A stretch of DNA of 64,000 nt from Verrucomicrobiia bacterium (GTDB lineage: Bacteria; Verrucomicrobiota; Verrucomicrobiia; Verrucomicrobiales; DEV007), in assembly GCA_020439995.1 (NCBI GenBank), contig JAGROY010000122.1, positions 1 to 64,000 on the forward strand, in the 5' to 3' direction. The notes below the pieces were generated by a model. That model made no database searches. It had not been told where the DNA came from and saw nothing but the letters and a program-made list of their open reading frames with translations. Each line of letters starts with the position of its first letter. Within the stretch, counting starts at the first letter, position 1. The translations under genes and the position numbers were made by a program. Below are positions 45,964-58,403 of this stretch, in pieces.

Positions 45964-48900
45964 ATGACAGCATCCAAACTCCACCGTCTACCAATTGCTA
46001 TCTGTCTCTTGATCACTGCCACCATCGTCTGTAGCAATGGTGCCGAGTTGCTTGGTTACTATGCATTTGAGGACAACTACGATGATTCCTCCGGCAACGG
46101 CAATGATGCCCAGGAGTCGCAGAATCCCGATCAACTGAGCTTCACCCAGGGACTGCGCGGGAAAGGCCTCGACATCAATGATCCGACCGTCGGAGGAGCC
46201 GCCAACAACAACTCCGGTGGCTCAATCGATATCCCGATCGATGCAAACGCTGATGTGCTGCCTGCCGTGTCCTTCGGTGGCTGGGTCAAGGTGGATGACG
46301 AAACTTTTGGGGAATTTGATGGCTTCATGGCAACCGACAATGGCGGCTGGGATCGCGGCATCACAGTCAACGAGGGCGGCACGGGAGCTTTTGGTGTTGC
46401 CAGCGGTGAAGGCCCGACAGTGGCTGGGGAGGTCACCCCTGGTGAATGGCGATACGTCGTTGGAACATTCGACATCGATTCTGGAATTTCGACGGTCTAC
46501 GTCGGCAATGCTGACGCAACAACTCAGACGACGGAATCCAATGTGGGCAACGATCTTGCTCAGATCGGTGAGCCGGTCATTGAGGTCGGTCGCTATGACA
46601 ATCAGGATTTGGACGGCGTCGTCGATGACCTGTTCGTGTTCGACGGAGCACTGGACGCTCATCAGGTCAATGCGATCCGAAACCTGCGCCTGAGCACGGC
46701 GGACCTCTCTCCCCTGCACGTGAACCAGATCTTTTTACTCTTCGAAGACGGCGAGGAAGGCCCGGTGAACGGCGCCCTCTGGAAACCGGTTTCCGGGCTC
46801 CCCGACGACAACCCGGGCGTGCTGGTAGACATGGGAGACGCGGGCGTCGCGGTAGTACTGGACGACTCAGGCAACGGCATGCTCGGTGAGCGCGCTGCAT
46901 TCATACCGAAGGAGGGCGACTCAGACGGCGATGGTATGAACGATGACTGGGAACGCACTTTTTTTGGCTCTCTGGATCGAGATGGCACTGGCGACTTCGA
47001 TGAAGATGGCGTGACGGATCTCGCTGAATTTGACGGCGAGTTGCTTCCAGACAACAAGGATACCGACGGTGATGGTCTGGAGGATGGGGCGGAAATCACT
47101 GCGACGAGCAATCCCAAACTCAAAGACACCGATGGCGACGGACTCGAAGACGGTCCGGAAGTCGCTACTTACAAAACAAGCCCCGTCAAAGCGGACACGG
47201 ACGGCGACACCTTTAGTGACAAGGTCGAAGTCGAATCGAAGACCGACCCGCTCGATATCAACGATAAGCCAGTGCCCGCTGCATTCGGTCTCATCGCCTA
47301 CTATGAATTTGAAGACGATTACTTCGATGTCTCGCAGAACGGAAACACAGCAGTCCCTTCGTTCAATCCTGATGAACTAACCTTCGCCCCGGGCTTCCGT
47401 GGTCAGGGCGTGGACATCAACGACCCAACGCCAGACAACAATTCGGGCGGCTCAGTAGATATCCCGGTGGATGCCAATCCGTCAGCCCTGCCTGGAGTCA
47501 CCTTTGGCGGATGGCTTAAAGTCGATGAAGAAACGTTTGGCGAATTCGATGGCTTTATGGCCACCGACAACGGCGGCTGGGATCGGGGAATCACGGTTAA
47601 CGAGGGCGGCACTGGAGCCTTCGGCGTCGCCAGTGGTGCAGGCCCGGTAGTGGCGGGAGAAGTGACGCCGGGACAATGGCAGTTCGTGGTCGGCACGTTC
47701 GACAATGACGCTGGTATCGCCAATGTCTATGTCGGCAACGACCTCCCTGCCATTCAGACTACTGAGTCTGCTGAGGGACAGGATATTACGATTCAGGGCG
47801 AGCCGGTAATCGAAATCGGGCGCTACGACAACCAGGACCTCGACGCTCTCGTCGATGATGTATTTGTTTTCGACAGCGCACTCGACGCCCATCACGTCAA
47901 TGCGATCCGCAACCTCCGCCTGAGCGCGGTCAATTACACACCGCGACAGGTAGCCGAGCTGTTTCAGCTATTCGAAGCCGGGGCATCTGGCACCGTCGGC
48001 AATGCGGACTGGGCTCCCACCACTGGCCTCAGTGCAAGTAATCCTGGGGCCCTTGTAAAAATTGGTGACACTGGGGTCGCGGTAGTTCTCGACGATTCAG
48101 GCAAAGGAATGCTGGCTCCGGCATCAGCGTTCAGCACCACCGATTCCGATGGTGATGGTCTGGATGACCTCTGGGAAACGGTGAACTTTGGAAACCTCGA
48201 CCAGAATGCTGAAGACGATCCGGATGGGGATTCACTCAATAATGCTGGCGAATTCGATGCCGGAACACGCCCTACCATCAAGGACACTGACGGCGATGGC
48301 CTGGAAGATGGAGCTGAAGTGACCACGCACATGACCAGTCCCGTGAAGGCGGACAGTGATGAAGACGGGGCCGATGATGCAAGGGAAATCGCCGCAGGCA
48401 CCGATCCTAACGATCCTGCCAGCGTGCCAAAGGATGCTGCTCCACCACTCCTGGCGTTGTTCGAATTCGAAGATGAATTCGCCGATAGCTCGGGCAATGA
48501 CAACACGGCCCGCGCAGAGCAGAATCCGGACGAAATCAGCTTTGTAGCAGGCTTCCGTGGGCTGAGCGCCGACATCAATGACCCCGACGATGCCCCGAAC
48601 ACCGGCGGTTCTTTCAATATTCCTGTTGACGCAAATCCGTCATCACTACCTGACGTTTCATTCGGTGGTTGGATCAACGTGGCCGAAGACAATTTTGAGT
48701 TCGACGGTTTCATGGCCGTCGACAACGGCGGTTGGGATCGTGGTATTTCGGTAAACGCCGAGGCCTCTGCGGCATTCGGTGTCGCCAGTGGTGCAGCGCC
48801 CGTCAGCAGCGGCGAAATCAAAAATGGCGAATGGCAATACGTCGTCGCCACTTTCAGTGATGACGAAGACCGCGCCATCCTCTATGTGGGCAGCGCCGAT

Positions 48901-49518
48901 TCCGCCTCCCAAACGACCGAGACAGCCGAAGCACAAGATCTTGCGACAGAGGGAGAAGTCGAAATTGAGGTCGGCCGTTACGACAATCAGGACCTCGACG
49001 GCATGGTGGATGACATCTTCGTCTTTGGAGGCGAATTGACACCGCATCAAGCGAACGCAATCCGAAACCTGCGCCTGAGCCCGCTCGATTACTCCCCAGC
49101 AGAAGCCGCCCAGGTGTTCGAGCTTTTCTCCAACGACGCCAGCGGCGCAGTGGGAGCCTACGGCTGGAATCCAGTGTCCGGTCTCGATGCCACGGCACCT
49201 GGAGCGGTGATTGACTTCGGTGGAGCATTTGCGGTCGTGCTCGACAATGCGGGCAACGGAATGCTGACCGGCTCGGCTCAAGTCTTCCAGATCAAGACGA
49301 TCGAAATCACCAGCAACGCCACTACCCGCAGTGTCACGCTTACGTGGAACTCGCAGAACAATCGAGTCTACGCCCTCGAAGCCGCCGCAGACCTCGATGC
49401 GTGGCTGGAAGTCGATGATGGCATCGACTCCGAAGGCAGCGAGACCAGCTACACTGAAACGTCGGCAGCACTGTTGGGCGAGACGGTTCGCTACTATCGG
49501 GTGCGGGAGGTGCGGTAA
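45964..49518 (+). CDS. Exported protein with three LamG-like domains and Ca-binding type-3 repeats
   Basis: About 1184 residues from ATG 45964, which begins a signal peptide (LPIAICLLITATIVCSNGA). Three concanavalin A/LamG-like units repeat the same sequence, each with FEDxxxDSSGNxN-type openings, a GGW segment, EFDGFMAxDNGGWDRGI, GRYDNQDLD and ANAIRNLRLS. Between them are thrombospondin type-3-like Asp-rich repeats (DSDGDGMNDDWE, DTDGDGLEDGAE, DTDGDGLEDGPE) that bind calcium. A C-terminal beta domain (VTLTWNSQNNRVYALEAAADLDAW) is typical of Verrucomicrobia secreted proteins. Probably surface adhesion or glycan binding. The next gene begins immediately after the stop. Confidence 0.85.
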   Translation: MTASKLHRLPIAICLLITATIVCSNGAELLGYYAFEDNYDDSSGNGNDAQESQNPDQLSFTQGLRGKGLDINDPTVGGAANNNSGGSIDIPIDANADVLPAVSFGGWVKVDDETFGEFDGFMATDNGGWDRGITVNEGGTGAFGVASGEGPTVAGEVTPGEWRYVVGTFDIDSGISTVYVGNADATTQTTESNVGNDLAQIGEPVIEVGRYDNQDLDGVVDDLFVFDGALDAHQVNAIRNLRLSTADLSPLHVNQIFLLFEDGEEGPVNGALWKPVSGLPDDNPGVLVDMGDAGVAVVLDDSGNGMLGERAAFIPKEGDSDGDGMNDDWERTFFGSLDRDGTGDFDEDGVTDLAEFDGELLPDNKDTDGDGLEDGAEITATSNPKLKDTDGDGLEDGPEVATYKTSPVKADTDGDTFSDKVEVESKTDPLDINDKPVPAAFGLIAYYEFEDDYFDVSQNGNTAVPSFNPDELTFAPGFRGQGVDINDPTPDNNSGGSVDIPVDANPSALPGVTFGGWLKVDEETFGEFDGFMATDNGGWDRGITVNEGGTGAFGVASGAGPVVAGEVTPGQWQFVVGTFDNDAGIANVYVGNDLPAIQTTESAEGQDITIQGEPVIEIGRYDNQDLDALVDDVFVFDSALDAHHVNAIRNLRLSAVNYTPRQVAELFQLFEAGASGTVGNADWAPTTGLSASNPGALVKIGDTGVAVVLDDSGKGMLAPASAFSTTDSDGDGLDDLWETVNFGNLDQNAEDDPDGDSLNNAGEFDAGTRPTIKDTDGDGLEDGAEVTTHMTSPVKADSDEDGADDAREIAAGTDPNDPASVPKDAAPPLLALFEFEDEFADSSGNDNTARAEQNPDEISFVAGFRGLSADINDPDDAPNTGGSFNIPVDANPSSLPDVSFGGWINVAEDNFEFDGFMAVDNGGWDRGISVNAEASAAFGVASGAAPVSSGEIKNGEWQYVVATFSDDEDRAILYVGSADSASQTTETAEAQDLATEGEVEIEVGRYDNQDLDGMVDDIFVFGGELTPHQANAIRNLRLSPLDYSPAEAAQVFELFSNDASGAVGAYGWNPVSGLDATAPGAVIDFGGAFAVVLDNAGNGMLTGSAQVFQIKTIEITSNATTRSVTLTWNSQNNRVYALEAAADLDAWLEVDDGIDSEGSETSYTETSAALLGETVRYYRVREVR

Positions 49519-52500
49519 TTGACGCTCTGGCAGCGCTATTCACTTTTGCTGGCAGCGTCGCTGGTCTTGGCCGGGCTCGGCCACGCGAGCGACAGCGTTG
49601 TCGCTTTCAATGAGGTACACTACCACCCTGCGGACGACAAAGATACCGCGCTGGAGTGGATCGAACTGCACAACCAGATGGCGGTCGATGTCGATCTGTC
49701 GGCCTGGCGCATCGATGGCGGCATCCAGTTTGATTTCGCTCTTAATACGGTGATTCCCGGTGGAGGTTACGTCGTAATCGCACAGAATCCCCAGGCGCTT
49801 CAAACGGCGACAGGGCATTCCGAAGCGCTGGGGCCGTTCACAGGTTCTCTTTCCAACCGCGGTGAAGAACTGGTTCTCTACAATCACAACCGGCTCCAGC
49901 CAAACGCGGAGCTTGCGGGACGGCGGGTGATGGATCGGCTCGCCTATACCGATAATGCTCCGTGGCCAGTGGCTCCGGACGGCTCTGGCGTGACACTGGC
50001 CAAGCGCGATCCTGACACTGGCAGCAGACAACCAGAGAACTGGACATGGAGCGGGCAAATGGGAGGCACGCCGGGTGCAGAGAATTTTCCCGCAGCAGAC
50101 AGCATTCCCCTCGACATCGTCCGCGTGCTGGAGGTCGACGCGAACTGGCGCTACAACGAAGCTGGTGAAACGTTTGACGCAAGCTGGGCGGGCACGCCTC
50201 ATTCGGACGGGGGCAACTGGAGCACTGGCCCCGGCGCGTTCGGATTCGAGGCGAAGCTGAATGACATTATCGGTACCGCACTCACTCAGCCCACACTGAA
50301 CCAGCCATACGTCGCTACGCACTACTTTGAGACCGATATCGAACTGACCGCTGAAGTGGTAGCCCGCATCGCGCACATTAACATTGCTCATATTGTCGAC
50401 GATGGCGCGGTGTTCTACATCAACGGCGAAGAAGCCCATCGCTACAATATGCCAGCGGGTGCCATCAACTTTGAATCGTTGGCAACGAGCAGCACGGAAG
50501 CAGAATGGATTGCGGTCGAGCAATTAAGAGCCGCCAGCCTTGTCCCCGGAACGAACCGCGTTTCCGTCGAAGTACACCAGTCGTCACTCGGCAGCAGTGA
50601 TGTCGCATTCGGACTCACCCTCGACATTGCCCTTGCCCCTCCTTCTGTCGGTGGAACCGACTTCTCTGGCCTTAAATTGAGCGAACTGAGCGCTGCAGAC
50701 GGCGCAACGCCACTCGTCATAGAGCTTTTCAACGGCGGAAGCCAACCACTGCAGCTCGATGGAATAGTGCTCTCGATCTCTGGCGATCCTGATCGGGAAT
50801 GGATCATCCCTGACGGCACCACCCTCGCTGCTGAAAGCTGGTTCGTGCTCGATGGCCCCGCTCTCATTGCCACGGATCAGGACCGAGTCTTCCTTCTGAG
50901 CCCGGGCCAGAATCAAGTGGTCGATGCACGGCAGGCATCGGCTTCTCTGCGCGGACTCGTAGCCGAGGGTGAATTCGCAGGACGCTGGCTACGCCCTGAC
51001 AAACCCACCTTTGGAGAGGTGAACAGCTTTACCTTTGAAGACTCTATCGTCATCAACGAGATTTTTTACCACGCCTATCCAGAACGTGGATTCCCTGACA
51101 TCCCGCCGGAGCTGGCCGATACTGTTTTACTCCCACTCGCCTCACCGTGGCGCTACCATGAGAACGTGTCGGGAGAAGGTCTGCCGACGGGATGGGCTAC
51201 AACCACCCACATCGAGTGGCCAGTCGGCATGGCGCTGCTCGGGCGTGAACCAACGGCGCTTGAGGAACCGATCCGGACGGCATTGTCCTATTCACGGCCA
51301 CAGGTCACCTACTACTTTGAGACCGAGTTCACATTCACTGGCGACGTCAACTCCGGACTTACGCTGCGCCACTTCATCGACGATGGTGCCATCTTTTATC
51401 TCAATGGCGTTGAGGTCTCCCGGTTCAACATGCCAGCTGGCCCGGTGACACCGGACACTCTGGCGAACCCAAGCGTCGACAATGCAGAGAGCCTCTCCAC
51501 CACCATTGCAGGCGCCAATCTGGTGCAAGGCAGCAACCGCCTCGCCGCGGAAGTGCATCAGGCGAACGTCGGCAGTAGTGATATCATTTTTGGTGTCGAA
51601 ATTCTTGGGAAATCGGTCGTCGCGCCGGGCATTCCTGGACAACCATACCGTGAACCTGGCGATGAATGGATTGAGTTGTTCAACCGAAGTAACCGCCCCG
51701 TTGACCTTTCAGGCTGGTCGTTGCAAGGCGGCGTGAATTTCACCTTTCCTGCGGGAGCAACCATCGCCCCATCAGCCTATCTGCTCATTGCGGACGACGA
51801 AGCAACACTTCAGGCAAAGCATCCGGCAAGCAGCATCGCTGGCTCATTCAATGGTGGACTGGCAAATGGCGGCGAGCGCCTGGTATTGGCGGACTCTTCA
51901 GGAAATCCTGCCGACGAAGTAGAATACGCGGACTCCGGACGGTGGCCGATTTACCCCGATGGCGGCGGCTCAAGCCTTGAGTTGATAGATGCCGACGCTG
52001 ACAATCGGATCCCTGAAGCATGGGCTGCCAGCGACGAGAGCACCCGATCGGCCTGGCAGACCTACAGCTATCGCGGCATCGCCGAAAACGACCGCATGGG
52101 CAACAACGTGTTTCACGAATTCCTGCTCGGCCTGCTGGACGCGGGCGAGTTACTGCTCGACGATGTCAGCGTCATTGAAGACCCGTCCGGTGCAGCCACT
52201 GAGTTCATTCAGAATGGCAGCTTCGAAAGTGATGCCGTGGGCGAGCTCGCGGAGAAATGGCGTGCCGTTGGAACCCACGGCAGCCATGGCCGCACCGTCG
52301 TCGTCACGGACCCTGACAATCCCGCCAACAAGTGCCTCCATGTGGCTGCGACTGGTCCGACCGGCGATAAACACAACAAGATCGAAACCACCTTTGCCAA
52401 CAGAGAGCGAGTCGTGGTCGGAACCGAATATCAGATCTCATTTCGTGCCAAGTGGCTCGCCGGATCGAATCAGATCAACACGCGCCTGTATTTCAACTAC

Positions 52501-55101
52501 CTGCAGAAAACATCGCTGATCACTGCGCCGGATCAGTGGAAACAATCGGGAACACCGGGCACAGTCAATTCTACTCATGTCGAAAACCTCGGCCCTACGT
52601 ATTCGCAATTGCTCCAAGCGCCTGCTGTTCCAGCCGAAAACGAACCAGTCAAGGTCAGCATTTTAGCGCAAGACCCAGACGGCGTGACGGCGATGTCGCT
52701 ATTTTACAGTGTTGAAGGTGGCGACTTCGCAGAGCTGACAATGGCTCGCAGCACCGGGGAAACTTACATCGCCACCATTCCCGGCCAGCCAGCCAATACC
52801 ACCGTGCAATTCTACGTCGAAGGCATCGATGCAGCAGGAGCCACGACACACTTTCCTGCTGGTGGCCCGCAATCGCGCGCTCTTTTCAAGTCCGACGACG
52901 GCCGTGCGCAGCTCGGGAATGTGCACAATCTTCGCATCCTCATGCTGGACGGTGACCAATCATTCCTCTTCCGCAACACCAACCGGATGAGCAACGATCG
53001 GCTCGGTGCCACGGTCATCTACGACGAAAAGACAGTCTACCACAACGTGGGCGTGCGATTGAAGGGAAGCGCTTTTGGCCGTTACAATCAACAGCACTAC
53101 GGATTCAACATCGAATTCGATTCCGATCACCTGTTCCGCGGAGTTCACAGAACGATTTCCATCGAACGCTCGCCGCCGCTGAAGGAAGTGCTGGCCAAGC
53201 ACCTCTTAACCCAGGGCGGAGGAGGAGGCTTCAGCGCTTACGAGGATGTCGGGCGCGTGATCACTCCCAACGAACGTGAATCCGGACCATGCCTGTTCTC
53301 GATGGCAAGGCACAGCTCCGAATACTGGGAAGGCCTCTTCGCCAATCCTGGAGACGGAACGTTGTTCAATCACGAACTGCTCTACAATCCCAACGGTTCG
53401 TCAGGCGGTGTCGAAGGACTCAAGATCAACAATCCCTACAATCACGACGGCGGACGCTACGATTTCATCGACCGTGGCGACGACGCGGAACCCTACCGGT
53501 TCGGATTTCAGATACGCAGCAACCGTACCCGTGACGACTACTCAGCCATCATCGGTGCCAGCAAGGCGCTGGCTCTTTTCGGTCAGGAAATGGAAGACGC
53601 TGCAGCCGAGTTTATCGACATCGATCAATTTGCACGCGGATTCGCCGCTCTTTCCTTAGTCGGCAACGACGACACTTACACCCGCGTCTGGGAACACAAC
53701 CTGCGCTACTACCAGCGGCCGACAGACGGTCGACTCATCGTGCTGCCGTGGGATCTCGACCGCGGCTTCCAACTGGCCGCCAACGCTCCAGCCATTGGCG
53801 GAAACAATGTTGGCAAACTCCTCAAACGTCCGCTCAATGAGCGACTCTTCAACAGTCATGCTCTCGACATGATCGAAACCACCTTCAACAGCGACTATGC
53901 CACGCGCTGGGCAAATCACTATCGCACACTGACCGGCTCCAGCTATGCTGCCGAAGCTCGGTTCATCGGAAGTCGAGCCAACTTCATCACCAGCCGCATG
54001 CCGGACGAATCAGCCTTCGCAATCACAACCAATGGCGGCGCAGATCTTACGGTAGCCACTTCAACAACTCCCCTGCAAGGCACCGGTTGGATCAATGTCA
54101 GTGCGATTCGCCGCCCTGACGGCTCCGGCTATCCACTGCGCTGGGTCGATACCGAAACATGGGAAGTTCAAGTTCCACTTCAGACAGGCGAAAATCTTGT
54201 CGCGCTGGAAGCTTTCGATCTCCGGGGAAGAAGTGTCGGCACCGACTCAATCCGGATCACCAGTACCGGCATCTCGGCGGTCAGCCCGCAGAACGTCGCG
54301 ATCTCAGAGATTCACTACCACCCATCAGCCCCTACTGAAGCAGAGATCGCTGCAGGATTCACCGATGCAGACCAATTCGAATTCATCGAACTGGAGAACA
54401 TCAGTGACAACTCCATCGATCTCTCCGGTGCCCGCTTTACCGATGGAATCGAGTTCACATTCCCCTTCCCTGCCACCATCACTTCGGGTCAACGCATCCT
54501 GCTGGTGGCGGATGAGACCGCATTCCGGTTTCGCTACGGAGATGTGACTGCAGCACTGATCAGGGGAACCTACACGGGCAATCTACGCAATAGCGGTGAG
54601 AAACTCCGTCTGGAAGACAGCGCTGGAACCGTAGTCCTTGAATTTGAATTCAACGACAACCATCCCTGGCCAGACAGCGCCGATGGAACGGGCCCGAGCC
54701 TCGTGCTCGTCGCTCCCGAATCCGCCTCCGACTACGTTGCAGGAATCAACTGGCGCCCCAGCACAACCGCCAACGGCAATCCCGGCACCACCGATCGAAT
54801 CCCATTCGATGCCACCTTCGCTGACTTGGCGGATTACGCGCTCGACAACTCAGTCACTCAGCCGTTCCTCACGATTCACGATGGCCGTCTTGCCGTCGCC
54901 TTTACCCAACGACTGGGAACCGATGACGCAACAGTCACAGTGGAATTTTCAAGCGATCTCAATTCATGGACGCCTGCGGACGCTGACGCCTTCGTAGCGA
55001 GGCAGCAAACGCCTGACGCTGCCTTTGAAACCCTCATCTTCCTGTTGCCAGATGCAGATTCCCAATACGTGCGCCTCACTCTGCGACTGAGGAATCCATA
55101 G
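49519..55101 (+). CDS. Giant exported lamin-tail-domain / CotH-kinase-like protein
   Basis: 1860 residues. The start is TTG 49519 abutting the previous stop, with GGGAGG eight bases upstream; a signal peptide follows (LLLAASLVLAGLGHA). Lamin-tail-type domains (FNEVHYHPADDKDTALEWIELHN near residue 30; others near 505, 700 and 1595) alternate with two jelly-roll modules (DDGAVFYINGEEAHRYNMPAG...VEVHQ). A carbohydrate-binding-like domain lies near 870-1000. A CotH-kinase-like domain spans about 1136-1480 with GVRLKGSAFGRYNQQHYG and VLPWDLDRGFQ. In Bacillus, CotH phosphorylates spore coat proteins; the bacterial LTD-CotH role is unsettled. Co-transcribed with the LamG gene. Confidence 0.85.
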   Translation: MTLWQRYSLLLAASLVLAGLGHASDSVVAFNEVHYHPADDKDTALEWIELHNQMAVDVDLSAWRIDGGIQFDFALNTVIPGGGYVVIAQNPQALQTATGHSEALGPFTGSLSNRGEELVLYNHNRLQPNAELAGRRVMDRLAYTDNAPWPVAPDGSGVTLAKRDPDTGSRQPENWTWSGQMGGTPGAENFPAADSIPLDIVRVLEVDANWRYNEAGETFDASWAGTPHSDGGNWSTGPGAFGFEAKLNDIIGTALTQPTLNQPYVATHYFETDIELTAEVVARIAHINIAHIVDDGAVFYINGEEAHRYNMPAGAINFESLATSSTEAEWIAVEQLRAASLVPGTNRVSVEVHQSSLGSSDVAFGLTLDIALAPPSVGGTDFSGLKLSELSAADGATPLVIELFNGGSQPLQLDGIVLSISGDPDREWIIPDGTTLAAESWFVLDGPALIATDQDRVFLLSPGQNQVVDARQASASLRGLVAEGEFAGRWLRPDKPTFGEVNSFTFEDSIVINEIFYHAYPERGFPDIPPELADTVLLPLASPWRYHENVSGEGLPTGWATTTHIEWPVGMALLGREPTALEEPIRTALSYSRPQVTYYFETEFTFTGDVNSGLTLRHFIDDGAIFYLNGVEVSRFNMPAGPVTPDTLANPSVDNAESLSTTIAGANLVQGSNRLAAEVHQANVGSSDIIFGVEILGKSVVAPGIPGQPYREPGDEWIELFNRSNRPVDLSGWSLQGGVNFTFPAGATIAPSAYLLIADDEATLQAKHPASSIAGSFNGGLANGGERLVLADSSGNPADEVEYADSGRWPIYPDGGGSSLELIDADADNRIPEAWAASDESTRSAWQTYSYRGIAENDRMGNNVFHEFLLGLLDAGELLLDDVSVIEDPSGAATEFIQNGSFESDAVGELAEKWRAVGTHGSHGRTVVVTDPDNPANKCLHVAATGPTGDKHNKIETTFANRERVVVGTEYQISFRAKWLAGSNQINTRLYFNYLQKTSLITAPDQWKQSGTPGTVNSTHVENLGPTYSQLLQAPAVPAENEPVKVSILAQDPDGVTAMSLFYSVEGGDFAELTMARSTGETYIATIPGQPANTTVQFYVEGIDAAGATTHFPAGGPQSRALFKSDDGRAQLGNVHNLRILMLDGDQSFLFRNTNRMSNDRLGATVIYDEKTVYHNVGVRLKGSAFGRYNQQHYGFNIEFDSDHLFRGVHRTISIERSPPLKEVLAKHLLTQGGGGGFSAYEDVGRVITPNERESGPCLFSMARHSSEYWEGLFANPGDGTLFNHELLYNPNGSSGGVEGLKINNPYNHDGGRYDFIDRGDDAEPYRFGFQIRSNRTRDDYSAIIGASKALALFGQEMEDAAAEFIDIDQFARGFAALSLVGNDDTYTRVWEHNLRYYQRPTDGRLIVLPWDLDRGFQLAANAPAIGGNNVGKLLKRPLNERLFNSHALDMIETTFNSDYATRWANHYRTLTGSSYAAEARFIGSRANFITSRMPDESAFAITTNGGADLTVATSTTPLQGTGWINVSAIRRPDGSGYPLRWVDTETWEVQVPLQTGENLVALEAFDLRGRSVGTDSIRITSTGISAVSPQNVAISEIHYHPSAPTEAEIAAGFTDADQFEFIELENISDNSIDLSGARFTDGIEFTFPFPATITSGQRILLVADETAFRFRYGDVTAALIRGTYTGNLRNSGEKLRLEDSAGTVVLEFEFNDNHPWPDSADGTGPSLVLVAPESASDYVAGINWRPSTTANGNPGTTDRIPFDATFADLADYALDNSVTQPFLTIHDGRLAVAFTQRLGTDDATVTVEFSSDLNSWTPADADAFVARQQTPDAAFETLIFLLPDADSQYVRLTLRLRNP

Positions 55102-55161
55102 GACGGTTTGGGGTTTTGTAAAAATCTTTACCCGGTGCGCCCGCAGTCTTAGAGCTTGTGT

Positions 55162-57553
<2,392 letters not shown>

Positions 57554-57570
<17 letters not shown>

Positions 57571-58294
57571 GTATTAGTGAAACACCACGCTCACGCAGGC
57601 AGGGACATTTTTCCAAATCACATGTGTCCTCTTTTCCAGAACGCCTGTTACCAAGCACCCCGACAGGCCCCATTTGTGCATCCGTGATTGCACACAGTGG
57701 CTGCCGGGATTGCTCGCCGACAGACTTCGGCTCTTCCCTGTAGGCGCTCAAATCTTTGGCAACCTGGAGTAATCGTGTTATTTCATCGACCTCGACAGAA
57801 TCTCTATTATTGAACTCGGAATGAAGTTGCGAAAGCCCGGCTTCAGAAATCCAGAATTCAATTGAAGAAGAATAGCGGTTGGGATTCCGCCACTTCAGAA
57901 TGCCAGCCAGCATCGATTCAAGCGCTTCGATCTGGCATTGCACCGCCTCCGATCTGGAGACCACGAGCCGAACTCTGAGATTGTATTGCTCAGCTTCGGC
58001 CGCATCCCGCTGAGCAATCGCGCTCCGCTCTAACACCTTTCTCGTGAGAGCCAATTCGTCGCGTTGCAATCCAAGCTCAGTCTTCTGCATATCGATTGTT
58101 CGATCCTGCTTCTCAAGTGCCTGAGACTGCTGGCGAATCGTGTAGGCGAGTGCGATGAAGGCCACGGTAGAAACCTGCACGTTCAAACCGCCAAACGAAT
58201 CTCCGAACAGAGCCCGGTCGCCGAGGTTCGGATATGCCCAAGCAACAGTGGCGATGTAAGCCGAGAAAGCCCACACGACAATTCCATTCTCCAC
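57554..58294 (-). CDS. Hypothetical membrane protein with coiled coil
   Basis: A 246-residue protein. Two hydrophobic segments lie in the first 55 residues (VVWAFSAYIATVAWAY; VQVSTVAFIALAYTI). A charged helical stretch follows (QQSQALEKQDRTIDMQKTELGLQRDELAL), a likely coiled coil. The remainder is a soluble helical domain ending in a Cys-containing tail. Proteins with two N-terminal TMs followed by a heptad region occur widely near mobile elements, but I recognise no family. It is the last chromosomal gene before the tRNA fragment and mobile element, and the convergent overlap with the sulfatase may mean recent arrangement. Confidence 0.6.
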
Positions 58295-58305
58295 GAGTAG
58301 ATGCC

Positions 58306-58324
58306 TAATTAATTAATTAATTAA
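58306..58324. repeat. TAAT tandem tetranucleotide repeat
   Basis: More than four uninterrupted copies of TAAT/ATTA immediately next to the tRNA fragment, at the left boundary of the mobile element. It is a simple sequence repeat. It could be slippage-prone or mark an AT-rich flank of the attachment site. Confidence 0.6.
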
Positions 58325-58326
58325 AG

Positions 58327-58375
58327 TAGCAGGAGGGAGATTTGAACTCCCGACCAAAGGCTTATGAGTCCTCCG
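58327..58375 (-). tRNA. 3' fragment of a CAT-anticodon tRNA (attachment-site remnant)
   Basis: On the minus strand this reads as anticodon loop CTCATAA, a variable region, a perfect T stem-loop (GGGAG, TTCAAAT, CTCCC at 58351-58335), then TCCTGCT as the acceptor 3' strand and discriminator A; CCA is not encoded. The D arm and the 5' acceptor strand (expected AGCAGGA) are missing: the sequence to the right is AT-rich and unrelated. This is the classic displaced tRNA 3' end left by an integrase. The tRNA would be Met or Ile (lysidine type). The intact gene should lie at the far end of the element, beyond the window. Confidence 0.7.
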
Positions 58376-58403
58376 AAAATGCTATTTTTATAGATCAAAA
58401 TCA

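Noticed and set aside
46040-49110. Assembly duplication of the LamG units
   Set aside because: The copies differ at many silent positions and linkers differ, so this is an old in-gene duplication.
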